DNA of 64,000 nucleotides, from NCBI GenBank assembly GCA_007922225.1, contig ML679959.1, forward strand, positions 26,712,216-26,776,215. The letters are read 5' to 3'. The position numbers were made by a program, and so were the translations under genes. The DNA is from Emydura subglobosa. Its lineage: Eukaryota; Chordata; Testudines; Chelidae. Of this stretch, positions 1 through 11,514 are shown piece after piece (within the stretch, counting starts at the first letter, position 1; each line of letters starts with the position of its first letter). The notes below the pieces were generated by a model, which had not been told where the DNA came from, made no database searches, and saw nothing but the letters and a program-made list of their open reading frames with translations.

Positions 1-2024
1 ATCACCCCAATGTGGTCCTGCAGAACACAGGAAGGGAGCAGCCAAGCCAGTTGTCCCAGGGCTTGTGGGGGCGGAGGTCCCATGTCAACAACTGCTGTGC
101 GTGCAGTGTTAGTCCCCTTCGCCCCCCAGCTGCAGCTAACGAAAGAAGTCAGAAGGGGGCGAAGGCCTGGCAGCTCCACCAGAGGGAGAAAAGAAACTGG
201 AGACAAGACAAGGAGGGCAATCAACAGGAACCAGAGGAGAAGCAAAGGGGAAAAGACATAACACGGAGCAGGGATCTGAGTTGTGGGGTGGAAACACCCA
301 GGCACGGGTGTCCCCTCCTGTATGCACTGAAGTGGGGACCAGGGGAGAAAGTCAAACACCACACCACCCCCCCAAACTCCTGCAAAGGTCTCCCTTGCCC
401 TATGCCAGTCATGCATCTGGCTCCTGACCCAGGGAAACTGGGTGGAGACCTTGTCAGGCAACTCAGCGGGGGAACTTTCCTGCCCTGCCCCCACGGATTT
501 CTCCAGGGGAAGGAGCAAACTGGCCCAAAGGGGAAAATAAAATCACTAAGGGTGCAGGAAGGGTTAAGGGATGTATCCTCTGAGGGGGAGGGCAGGAAGT
601 GGAACCATAGGGAATAAAGGGGGGCTGCTCCCTCTGGGTAGCCTACGAATCCTGGCTGGGGCCCTATGGATCTGAAGAGGATCTGAGGAAAATGCATTTG
701 AGGACAGTTGCAGGGACCCCTGAGGGCAAGAGGGACAGAGAGGAGCAGCTGGCCGGGACCAAGCCATGGGGAAAGCAGTGAAACTGAGGGCGCGAGAGAA
801 AACTGGACCAACCGAGACCAGCACCGTCAAAAGGGACGTGAGCTGCCGCGACAGGCATGGAGGGGCTGAGCTGCGGCCTGACCCATCATGTGCTTACACG
901 GAAACATGATCTGTGTTTCATTATTGAATAACCTCCGGTCTCCCAGGCATGCTCTGCACACAGATGGGGTCCTGGGAGAGCTACACGGCTTAGGGGGGGT
1001 ATGATTTTCTAGCAGTGTTTATACCAGTATAGCCCCTAAAAGGGACATAGTTATACCGTGTTGAGCTTGGTTTGCTCCGTGAGGAGAATGCGTGTGTGTG
1101 TGTGGGGAGGGGTGTTAATAAGCTATACCAGGAAAAGCACAATTATGCTAGTGTAAACTGCATCCACTCTGGAGGTGCTCTCCTGGCAGAGCACAGCCGA
1201 ATATCTATACCGGTAAAAGATTCCCCATGTAGACACGGCCTGCATTCACACTGGGAGGTTGTACTGCTTGCATGATAGCGGGGCAGTAAAACCAGTCCAA
1301 CTCGGGGCACGCCCCAGCGTGTGGCAGGAGGGCGAGGGAGGGGGTTCAAGAGCATAGCACCCATCCGCTGCACCCAGCGGGTGTCCCTTACGGCCATGAA
1401 TTATTAGAATCCGCCCAGACCCGCAGTCCTGCCTTGTCGCATCAGACCTCGCAAGCGAAGCCGGCAAGACGGGTCCGGACAGGGTATCCTCCGCGACCCC
1501 GTAAGACAGGGGCACCCGGGTCTAAGCAGGAGGCCCTGCTTCAATACCAAGCCAGTGCCCCCCGGAGGGCAGGGTGGCAAGGAAAGCTGTGCCAGGCCGA
1601 GCCTGTCCGTGGGTGCTCCCCGCCATTCCCCGAAGGGACACGGGGTAGGCACCAGAGCCCTGGCCCCTGCCAACCCACCCACCCGCCTTCCCCCTGGCAA
1701 AGCCCAGCCGGGCCTTTCGCTTCCTCCGGACCCCAGCCAGGGGCTGCTGCTGCCTGTCCGCCTTCCAGCCCCCCCTCCCCCCCCTGTGTGACACGTGTCA
1801 GGGGCTGAGAGCGGGTGGGGACAGGCGGGAAGACAGCTGCTGCCAGCCGGTGCCCGGCTCTGGGAGCCGGACGCTGGAACCGGGCAGCGGCTCATCCAGC
1901 CCGGGGGGGGGCAAACAGCAACCAGGGGTACTGACCCCCCCCATGCACCAGGGATATTGACCCCCCATGCACCTGCCCCCCCCGTGCACGTGCTCCTGCC
2001 CCCACCCCGGTCCCCTGCCCGTAC
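1..2024. other. Non-coding stretch downstream of the first C2orf72-like exon
   Basis: No convincing exon was found here on either strand. The minus strand would be intron of the C2orf72-like gene whose first exon ends at 2025, so its later exons probably lie beyond position 1. Open frames here are products of GC-rich sequence and show no recognisable family. Part of the stretch (about 978-1250) looks like a degenerate MITE. Confidence 0.5.
978..1250. repeat. Degenerate Harbinger-like MITE copy
   Basis: The block starts near a 'ctacacggctta' segment and ends near 'atgtagacacggcc', which is the inverted counterpart. This is the 'ggccttgtctacac' end signature also seen at 21.2, 24.8 and 29.5 kb. 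Boundaries are approximate and the copy is diverged. Confidence 0.35.
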
Positions 2025-2760
2025 CTGGCCGGTGCTTCAGGGCGGCTCGCAGCGCCCGGCAGGCGGCTCTCCGCACCTCCAGCGGCCCCTCCGGGCGGCC
2101 CGGGCTGTACGCGGCCGCTTGCACCGCCTCCTGCAGGCCGGGCCGGGCTCCGTGGAAGCCCTCGCAGAGCAGCGCCTCCAGCGCCGCCCGCTGCTCCTGC
2201 TCCGCCGGGCCGGGCTGCACCATCACCCCCACCAGCGCGGCCGGCGGGGCCCGGGGCAGGCGGCTCCGCAGGTCCCGCGCGATCTCCCGCAGGCGGGCCC
2301 GGCCCCGCGGCGGCCGCAGGGAGGCCGGCCGGCACAGCAGGAAGAGGAGCCGGCCGCGGATCGCCCGCCCGGCGCCGCCGGGGTCCAGGCAGACCCGCAC
2401 CTGGGGCGCCGGCTTCCCCCCGGGCGGCGGCACCGCCGGCTCCCCCGCGGCTTCCCCCGGCTGCTCCCCGAAGAGCTCCCGGGCGAAGCCCTCCAGCAGC
2501 GCCGGGGTCTGCTCCCCCTCCAGCACCTCGCCCACCAGCAGCACCTCCGGCTTCCCCCCGGCCAGCTCCACCAGCGCCCGGAACTCCGCCAGGGCCTGCT
2601 CCCCGGGGCCTGGCCCGGGGGGGTCCCCCTCCATCCTCCGCCAGCCGGCCGGCCGCCCCCCGCCTCTGCCCCGGGGCCAGCGCCTGCCTCCTGCCCTGCT
2701 CCCGGCTCTAGGCACAGCCCCTGCCCCGCCTCGGATCCGGGCACCGCCCGCCCCTCTCCC
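1990..2760. promoter_or_regulatory. CpG island over the first exon of the C2orf72-like gene
   Basis: The block is very GC-rich and dense in CG dinucleotides compared with the flanks. It covers the whole 2025-2634 exon and about 130 bases upstream of its ATG on the minus strand. This suggests a CpG-island promoter, so the exon is probably the first coding exon. No TATA box was seen. Confidence 0.7.
2025..2634 (-). CDS. C2orf72-like protein, paralog 1, first coding exon (partial gene)
   Basis: The exon encodes about 203 residues from an ATG at 2634 that has A at -3 and G at +4, a good Kozak context. It opens with MEGDPPGPG and then a block around EFRALVELAGGKPEVLLVGE, followed by FARELFG, LLFLLCRPASL, AALVGVMVQPG and, near the end, AAYSPGRPEGPLEVRRAACR. 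These blocks match my memory of vertebrate C2orf72, a family without known function. They also align along their whole length with the second copy at 13175-13756. The exon ends at a GT donor (CCAG then gtacgg) in phase 1, so the protein continues into exons not found in the window. An in-frame ATG at 2715 would add 27 Arg/Gly-rich residues and looks less likely. The call rests on remembered family sequence and paralog alignment; a different name in the same family remains possible. Confidence 0.75.
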
Positions 2761-2816
2761 TTTCCCTTCCCTTCCCTGCAGGTTATTTATTACCCGGCCG
2801 CCTTGCCTTGTTCCTG

Positions 2817-2916
2817 GGGTGACCAGAGAGCACGTGTGACAAATCGGGACAAATCAGGGGGGGAACAGGGGCCTATATAAGAAAAAGCCCCGACTATCGG
2901 GACATCTGGTCACCCT
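2817..2916. repeat. Short MITE, 'gggtgacc...ggtcaccc' family
   Basis: The ends form a short terminal inverted repeat, gggtgaccaga at the left and tctggtcaccct at the right. Inside is the characteristic 'cctatataagaaaaagcccc' block. Two more copies lie at 6234 and 11405. I associate this family with turtle genomes. Confidence 0.7.
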
Positions 2917-3140
2917 ACTTGTTCTCCTCTCAGCTCCTGCCCCTTAACTCCCCAGGGGGGAAACGGGCCCAGAACATTTATGACCCACCAGCTTGTGCGC
3001 GCAAAAGGTCCCCCAGCACCAGCCCAAAGCTTCTAGTAGAAGCTGGGAATCAAGGGGGGGCCGGGGGTTAGGCCTGCTCTAGTTGCAGTATTCACAGGGG
3101 AGCAAGAGCCACACGAGGAGAAAAGGAAAATCCAGAGACT

Positions 3141-3443
3141 AGGAACATAAGAGCTGCCCGGCAGAGTCAGAACAATGGTCCATCTAGCCCCCTGTAGTGG
3201 CTGGTACCAGGGGGAGTGTGCAGAACAGGGTAGTTACAGGAATTCTTCCTCTGCCGGACAAGGTTTAGGGTCACCCTGAGTGTGGGGTTGCATGTTCACC
3301 ATCTTGGCTAATAGTCATTGATGGCCCTCTCCTCCATGAATTTATCTAGTTCTTTTTTTTTAAGCCAGTTATACTTTTGGCCATCACAGCATCCCCTGGC
3401 AAGGAGTTCCACAGGTTAATTGCGCCTTGTGTGAAAAACAGTG
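3141..3443. repeat. CR1-related interspersed repeat fragment
   Basis: It begins aggaacataagagc, contains 'caatggtccatctagccc' and 'ggctaatagtcattgatgg', and runs through 'ggcaaggagttccacaggtt' to a 'gtgtgaaaaacag' end. This is the layout of a very common turtle and crocodilian element usually grouped with CR1. Family assignment is from memory. Confidence 0.55.
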
Positions 3444-5622
3444 GAGGGACTTGCCAGGACTCACAAGTTTGAGTTGTAGCAATGACGTCACCCCTTAATA
3501 CCTCCGAGCTGGATGGAGTTCCATTTGCAACAAAAGAAGGGCTGTAAAATTTATGGCTGCTTGCATATCCTGGCCCGTGCCATTCCAGGCTGCAACTGTG
3601 CTGGCTACAGAAGCCAGGGTTGTGAGCACTTTGAACCATCACAACTCCGCTCCAGGCATACTTTCTTCTACAGGGGCCTGCCCCCTGCGTTAGGTCAGGA
3701 GGAGCTGGCTTAGCCCAGGTGAGTCATAGGCAAGTGACTGGTGAAAGTAACTTAATAATTGACAAGCACCGATAAAGAGGGGAGAATCTTAACTAGGGCT
3801 CACCTTCTGCTGGCATAAGACTGTGTGTTCACCTACTTCACTGACAGCAAGATAACCCACTTCTGACAAGAACTGGCCATGTACTAATGCTATAAAATCA
3901 GATTCAATCCAACAGACAGGCGTGGCCTTTAGTTAGAGTTTGTAAGGATTTGTTTTCATTTATTTCAAGTCTTGCCAGTCACCCTTTATCTAATCTGGCA
4001 CAGATAAATTCTGTCTCTAATACTACAGACTCTGAAAACAACAAGAAGGGATCACAGGTGACCCTGTGACTTTCACGTCGCATTGCTAGATTCTAGGAAC
4101 TCCAGACCCAATACGTGATTTATTATCGTTTTCCTTTGGATGATGCATGTAATGGGGGGAGAGGGGGTAGAGACTCCATCTACGGATGGAGTTGGGGGGA
4201 ATTTCTTCTTTCCTTCCACCCCTATGCCATAGCACTGAGGGAGGTGGTGTGGGAAGTTGGGAACTTAATCCAGCAGTGAGTCAGGAAGGAGTGATCTCTA
4301 GGGTCGTCTTCTTCACTCTCCAGACCTGGCAGGAGTGAACTATGCTTTCTGCCTTTGCTTTGGACTTTGACTGATGGAAGCTCTTCTCTACTTGTTTGGG
4401 CGTTAAAGAGGCAGGACAGTCTTTACACTTATTGATAAAGCCCCCCACCACACACAGGTGTTTAAACTGTGCCTGAGCATGCATAACTGTCTCCTGGGTT
4501 GTTCGCGCACATGAAGCTAAAAGAATAATCCTTCTTTGGAGTATGAACCTAGCTCTTATATAGCTTTTCAGTGAATAGCATCCAATCCCTGACCTGTTCT
4601 GGGATTATAACCCCTCCAGCTGGAAGCTCTGCGGTTAATGTAGGTAAGGCAAAGATAAAACAACACTGCATACTTAAATTGGATGAGCATCACTGATTAT
4701 TTTGTTTGGTCATGGGTACCCGGCTTATGTGACTAAAAAACAACCACTTTTGAAAATGCAAGTGCCTGTAAAGGTCCAGGTTTTTTTACTACGCTGAGCT
4801 GTAATTCTACAGCTCCTTTTGGTTAGATGTTCCATTGTCACTATGTTGGCAGGACATCTGAACGTACTCCACCATCTCCAAACAAGTGTGTTTACATTTT
4901 TCTATTCATTAACAAAGGTAAGATCTAGTTCCCAGTCCAGCTTTCTCTTCCTACTGATTTTTAAAGAGACAGAACTAGCACCCAACAAACAGCGACCAAT
5001 GGAGTGGTACCTTGCAAGTGACTTTCATATAGCCCAGACTAAATCTCTTCAGTGCTCCAGTAGGTATCATACCAAGGCTGCTTATGCGGTCTGGACGTTG
5101 TAGACAACACAGGTCTCTTCCACTCTGCACTGGCTACAGTTAGCAATTGAATTTTGTTAACAATTGAAGTGAGGTACTGATTAAAGCTAAGCACTGAACT
5201 AAATAGATCTGATATAGTTTTTCCAATTATTCCCAGCCTGGATGCCTCGTGAGCAGGGAAAGTTAATCTAACCAATAAGTCCTTGGTTCCAGTTGAGGTA
5301 TATGGACAAAATGGAAGCGAGTTTGTTAATACAGCAGGGACTAGGAGGAGGGTTAAGTTAGATGGAATATCACAGTCCAATACACTAAACAGAGTTAAAC
5401 AACGTTCAGGGTTTGGTACACAGAGAACTCAGCTTGCTTACTACCATGGCAAACACATCACAAAATTCATGCCAAAGGTCAGAAGTTTATGGACTGAAAC
5501 ACAAAAGGAAAATAATTAGAAGGAGGTAATAGCACACTGAAACGGAAACGGGCTAATTATTCAAAACAAAACAATCAAAACCTATCAAAGTCTCTTTTGG
5601 AGGCAGTGAATACTGGTTAAAG

Positions 5623-5779
5623 CAGTGGGTCTCATTGCGGTCCAATCAGCACAGAGCTGCGGTCCGTGTGACATCCTCAGGGCCATACAGGTCGTATCTA
5701 TATTGTGTAGATGTAGCCCACGTAACACACAGAGAGCTGCATAGGCAGCCCAGGATGGTAAATAGGTTGAGAACCCCTG
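5623..5779. mobile_element. Short non-autonomous hAT element with 8-bp target duplication
   Basis: A 157-bp element starts cagtgggtctca and ends gagaacccctg, which are hAT (Charlie-like) terminal inverted repeats. It is flanked by the 8-bp direct repeats ggttaaag and gattaaag, one mismatch apart. No coding capacity is present. Confidence 0.75.
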
Positions 5780-6233
5780 GATTAAAGTCTCTTATTCAGT
5801 CAAACAGTGTTTCTTGGTGGGGGAAGAAAGGGTTAATGGTGTTCGATTCTGAAGCGGGAATAATAGTCACTCTCCTGCTTCAGACAAAACAGACCCACAG
5901 ACAAGGAGAGAGAATAGACAGGATAGTAAAGGAGAGGGAAACACAGCTTTTGTTGATGCTTTCAGGATACAGAGTGGCTGGTCAGTTACAGATGGATGCT
6001 TTGGGCTGGCAGGTGGGCCACAACAGCTGGTGCCTGGATCCAGGCACATCTCCTGGGTGGTCTGGTCAGGTCCCTCTCGTTCACTGGGCTTTCTCAGGCT
6101 GGGCAGAGCTGGGTGGGCTGTCTTGTCTCAGCGAGCTGGTGCCTTGCAGTACAGTTGATGTCAGGATTAGGTAGCGAGAGCGAAAGAAGACTGACGGAAG
6201 AGGGGGGGCCTTCAGGGATGGCAGCTCCCTGGA

Positions 6234-6349
6234 GGGTGACCAGATAGCAAGTGTGAAAAATCAGGGGGGTGGGAAGTAATAGGCAACCTATTAGACAAAG
6301 GCCTGAATATCAGGACTGTCCCTATAAAATTGGGACACTGGGTCACCCT
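6234..6349. repeat. Second copy of the gggtgacc MITE
   Basis: Begins gggtgaccagatagcaagtg and ends gggtcaccct, with 'caggactgtccctataaaat' inside. It is more complete than the copies at 2817 and 11405 and shows the family's inverted ends clearly. Confidence 0.7.
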
Positions 6350-8039
6350 AGCCGCCTGGGCTCTATGGTTAGAAAGACAGGGGACTGAAGAGAGCAGGGG
6401 GGTGGCGGTGGGGGAGAAGCAAAGGGATGTGGTGTTTGGGAGAGAGGGGCTGGAGTACAGGGCAGAGTGAGGGGGCAGGACAGATTGAGGGGGGTGCAGC
6501 AGGATGTGGGGTGCAGGAAGGAAACTGAAGGAGCGCAGAGGAAGAATGTGAGTTGCAGGAGCCTGTGAGGGGAAATATGGGGGGGCAGGTCAGTAGAGTG
6601 CAGGTGGGGGGAAAAGAGACAGAGGAGCTTAGAGGGAGATTCTGAGGGGGTTTGGGAGAGAAACTATAGCAAGAGAGGCAGGGGATGGAGAGCCATAGAA
6701 CAGCAGCTCCCCACTCCAGCGCTTTGGAGTGGGGCCCTCTGGGAGCTGCCTGGGTGGCTGCCCATATGTGTTTGTGTATTTACAGTTGGATGTGAAGGCA
6801 TCAGACACAAACTGCAGTGGGGCTTCACCCTAAGGGCTCAGAAATCAGGCAGCAGCTGGAAAATAAATGTGATTTGTTTATTTATTTAATACATCTCACG
6901 CTGTCGAAACCAACCTCAAGTTATTTGGGAGCCTGGCTCTTGATTTAGGCATGACTGGAACTGACAATATTGTTTTCCTACCACCTGCAAGTATGTATCC
7001 AGCCTGGGACAGGTCATAGCCTCCACCCCCATTCATCCAGCTGCCATCTCCTCCTCTCCTTCCCTGACCCAGAGTTCCCAGCCCCAGAAGTATATCCATC
7101 CCTGTATTTAAAAAGAAAAAAAAAAAAACAAAAACCTAGGAAACAAACACACACAAATATTTTCATTTTGAAACCTTTAATTTCAGTCAAAAAATGTCAA
7201 TTTTGACATTTCCACATAGATATTTCTCTGCACTTTTTGTTTAACTTTTGTCTTGATTTTGGACAAAAACAAACATTTGAAATACCATTATTTCCTTTGG
7301 GATGGAAATTCTGTTTTCCAAGCCGTTCTAGATAACACACCCCAGGGGCTTTTGCTTCCATCTCTAACAGATCCTGAAAAGCTGCATGTATCTGAGCTCC
7401 ATCACACTCTTGTCCAAATACAAAGCTAATCCTAACCCAGACTCAGTAGAGCCCAAATTTTATTACGGTTGCTAGCACCTCAAGGCCCCGGTTGCCCCCC
7501 AATGGCTGAAAATGACGGATTGGAACAGACAGGCCTGGTGATAAAGCGGGACCAAGGCTGAGAGAACTGCCTGGAAACTGTTCCTTCCCGGAGCACTACC
7601 TGAAAAGGAGGTGGCGACTGGACCTTGCCCTGTTGTGTCAGTAAACAGTGCCGGATCGATGGGGAGAGGGATTTGGCAAGGTCTTGCTGGAGGCAGATAA
7701 AGCTGGGGCTGTCTAGCCTTACGGGCACATTTCCCACTTTGATCCAAATTGTCAGGATAACAGGGCGGAGAGAAAGCTAGGAGGAGGGCTCTAGCCCCAG
7801 TGGCTCTCCCTCTGACAGTGCTCACAGCCTGGGATTCTGCTCCTGGTCCCTTGGGAAGGTGCAGCCTTCACCAGGGCATGTCGATGGGGTGGAGCACCCT
7901 GATCCCCACTAATATGCTCCCAGCATTCTGGAAACTGTGCTAACATCTCTGCAGGAATCCTAAAAGTTAGAGAGGGAAGAGCCCTATTAGCTCTCTTCTA
8001 GTCCATCACCTGCTGCACCCCCTTTCCTCTCTGGCCCCC

Positions 8040-8410
8040 CAGACACTCACATGACTCCCACCCAGCCACACAAAATGCTGCTGCTGAATCAACTTTTTGA
8101 ACCCCTCCCCTGGCTCCCCCTCCACTACCACATCATATTTAAGCTTCTCCTCACCGCTGTCACACCGCTGCGGTACTCTGCCCGGCCCTACTTCCCTGCC
8201 CCAGCGGCCATCGCCACACCCGCCCTGGCAGCGATGCCAGCATCCTCTGCCCACGCTTGTCAGTTTCTCTCAGAAACATCTCCGTGCCTTCTTCCATGCT
8301 GCCCCCTCTGCATGGTACAGCCTCTGTGACCTCTTCCTCTCTGTATTCAAAACCCTCTTGGAAACCCACTCCCACTGTGCTACTCAAGGAACTGAGCTGA
8401 ACTTGCATCA
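8040..8410 (+). repeat. L2/CR1-superfamily LINE ORF2 C-terminal remnant
   Basis: The plus strand can be read, with frameshifts, as WLPLHYHIIFKLLLTAV, then FFHAAPSAWYSL and FKTLLETHSHC. This resembles the pattern at the C-terminus of L2-like reverse transcriptases (LPV.yRI.FKiLLLtYKAL; A...WNsLP; FK..LKTHL). The copy is old and carries no intact frame. The family is inferred from the pattern only. Confidence 0.45.
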
Positions 8411-8781
8411 TGAAGCGCAGGACACAGCGAAGCGTCGTCTCGGTCATTTTACTCTGCCACCGGCCTGCGGGGTGACCTGGGACGGCAGTTACTGGTTTTT
8501 AAACACTTGATTTTTAAGCCAATCTCATGAATTTCTGGAGCTTGACGCGTGAGTGCCGAATGCTTGGGGTTGATGATATGGACATTAGCTGGCACTCAAC
8601 ACCCTCCCATGCCCACAGCTGTGGATTCAATTCCTTTAAAATGCAAATCAACCATAAGAAATGAAACCATGGAAGCAAATGATAATATATGCTACTAAAG
8701 GCCAGAGAGTCTCCTTCAGAACAATCAGGATTGCCCTCGTGCAGCTCCCAAAACTGTGCTAGGTGCATTGCAAAACATACA

Positions 8782-9066
8782 GGGTATGTCTCCATTGCAA
8801 AAAAACCCACACAGCAAGGAAACTCAGAACCCAGGTCAGCTGACTTGGCCTGGTGTTATGGGGCTAAAAACAGGAGTGTACATGTTCCCCATGAGCTGGG
8901 CTTTGCAACCTGGTGAGTGGGGAGGGTCTCAGATCCCGGGCTCCAGCCCGAGTAGGAACATCTACACTGCTCTTTTTAGCCCTGTAGCTCAAGCCTGAAT
9001 CAGTTGACCCCGGGCTCTCAGACTTGCAGCCGTGAGTTTGGGGTTTTTTTGCCATGTAGACGTAGA
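8782..9066. repeat. Fold-back (long inverted repeat) element
   Basis: The left arm begins gggtatgtctccattgc and continues through aaaaaaaccc and cccaggtcagctgactt. The right arm carries the inverse order: agttgaccccgggctc, then ggggtttttttgcc and atgtagacgta. The arms can pair over most of the element, as expected for a non-autonomous DNA transposon. Confidence 0.6.
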
Positions 9067-11404
9067 TTCCAGATGGAAGCATTCATGAGTTTAAAATAGA
9101 CAGCAAGAACAATACAACTAAAAGAGAAAAAAAAAATCACTTTTTTGGGCTGTGAAAATATTTTAAAAAAAATATTTAATTTTTGATGTCAAGAGTTTAA
9201 AATAAATATTTAAGCAGCTGTAAACAAAGAAGAGTCCAATGTCATTGCGTAAATCCTTACATGAAAACTGTCCTAGGGTGCTTTGTCTGCCCTGCTATGA
9301 AGTTTATACATACACACAGGCATGCAAACAGCGAATAAACTCCACATTTTAATGTGTTGGATTTGTTTTTTTGGGGTTTTTTTTTGTTTTGTTTTGTTTT
9401 TGGTGACAGTTCAGAGCTTAGATGGATACAGGAGCTGTGAAAAAAACAAAACCAAGAGACAAACATTTAGTCTCTAATGCAAAAATGCATATTCCAAAAA
9501 GTTATATAACTGCCTCACCTAGGAACCCTGGGGAATGGTCCAGAACCCCGTCCTGCTGGGGGTGGTAAAAACACAGAACAAAAAAAGACTCTCCCTGCCC
9601 TGAACAGCTCATCATCTAAGTATCAGACAAGAGACGATAGAGGGACACAGACAGAAAGGGGATACAGGGAAGCAATGAGACAATATTAATCAGCATGACA
9701 GGCAGCAGTTGCAGCAACAGCCCAACTGTGGTCAGGTGAATCGTCAATTAATCATAACTCGAGTTGGTTGGGAATGTTTCAATTAAATGGATTGAGGGTT
9801 TTTTTTGAAAGTTTTCAAACAAAACACCCCAGAGATCCCAGAAGAGCCAATGGGCTGTGGGTTGGGGCTTTCACCTGGAATGGGGGAACCCAGATTCAGG
9901 TGCTCGTTCTGCCCAATTCAGAGCAAAGACTGGAAGCTGGGTTTTCTGTATCTAAGGGGTGTGCCCCAGCCCCCAGACAATTGGCTATTCTGCGGTGGGG
10001 AGGGCTGTTTGGATAGTGGGTTTTTTCTCCCTCATTTTTTTGGTGAAAACTTTCAGAAGGTCTCAATTTTGTCCCAAGCAGAATGGGAAAACTTCTGGAA
10101 TCTCACCATTTCCAGGGGACGGGAAAAACTTTCCCAGCCAGCTCCAATCATAACCTATCCAGCACACCAGCGAGAATGCAGCTATTCCATGAGGTCATTT
10201 GATACTAGATTCAAATCACCTGCATCTCACATGGCCTCAGCCCTCAAAACCAAAAATCTAGACATTCACGTCTCCCGGGGACGTTCTCCATCGGATTGTG
10301 AACCGCAGGCAGGTTGCGTCACTCCTAATGTCTATTTAAAATGATCATTGTACAAATGCTTACATCAGTTTTATTTCTATGGAGATAAACTCCACGGAGG
10401 GGGTAACATATATTTGAATGTGCTAAACACAGTCCATTTGACTTGGAACAGGGAGTTCAGACGCCTGCACTGTCTGTACTCCATGTTACACAAGAAGCTA
10501 GCAAAACGGATTCACACAAAGCCACGTATCAAGATGCAAGACCGCTCCAGTCCAGCCAGAAAACCCAATCACCATGTATGCTGCCACTCTGCCACAGCTT
10601 TTCTGACCCATCTCCTGCCCCCCACCCCGCCCCTTATCACCGCACGCTGATCAAAGTATTGCTGTTGCACAGGGATGGAGAGGACCCAGGAGCTGATACA
10701 AAGTCCTTTGAAGTCCCTGGAGGACTTTCCACTGACTTCAGAGGGGTTTGAATCAGACCCCCTAGCATGCAGTGTAACAAACAGGGCTGGGTTAGTTGTT
10801 GTCTACAAGCAGCCCTGAGCACTGGTGTGGAGGGCAACCTGGTGAACGCCAGCATGCTAAGAGTGGATGGCAACAGAACTACAGACAGGTGAACTACAGG
10901 GGAGATGGACTGTAGCTAGATTGCTGCGCTAAGAGCTCTCCCTGCTGACTACAATCAGGCATGCAGAGAATCCTGTGGCTAGCAGGTCCCTTTCCAGGCT
11001 CTGCTATCCTATGGCAGGTGCAGATGGCCCAGCAGGGATTTGCACAAGACTGCAGGAATGTGTGCGTGGCTGGGGTGTCCTATAAAGATCTGTCTGCCCT
11101 AGGGTTTCCCAGAGCACCATTAACACAGCACCTAAGCACCCATACACTGCTCTGCCTAGCCTTCTTCCCACAGCCCAGCCAGCCCAGCCCAGCCAGCTGG
11201 CTGGCACATGCTAGGAAGAGGGGGAATTCCCAAACTCCAGGGCAGGGGAGAGTTGTGGAAGGGGGAAGGGAATCTCAGGCAGCTGTATTAGCAGGATTTG
11301 GGCTGCATGCAAGCTCTCCTCCAACATATGGGCTAGGAGCAGCCGGCTGATCCCAGGTGAACAGTAGCATGGGGACGTTGCTATGAAGGGAGATCTGGAA
11401 GGAA

Positions 11405-11514
11405 GGGTGAAGAAATGTGAACAATCGGAATGGGGGGTGGGTAATAGACGCCTATATAAGAAAAAGCCCCAGATATCAGGACTGTCCCTATAAAAACGGG
11501 ACATCTGGTCACCC
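11405..11514. repeat. Third copy of the gggtgacc MITE
   Basis: Contains 'cctatataagaaaaagcccc', 'atatcaggactgtcccta' and a right end 'gggacatctggtcaccc'. The left end is diverged (gggtgaagaaatgtgaac). It lies in the spacer between the C2orf72-like genes. Confidence 0.65.

Noticed and set aside
12..617. 201-codon plus-strand open frame at the window start
   Set aside because: No recognisable domain, no flanking splice signals, and an equally long frame overlaps it on the other strand.
1795..2880. 361-codon plus-strand open frame
   Set aside because: Antisense shadow of the GC-rich C2orf72-like exon; it is an Arg/Pro/Gly-rich low-complexity translation.
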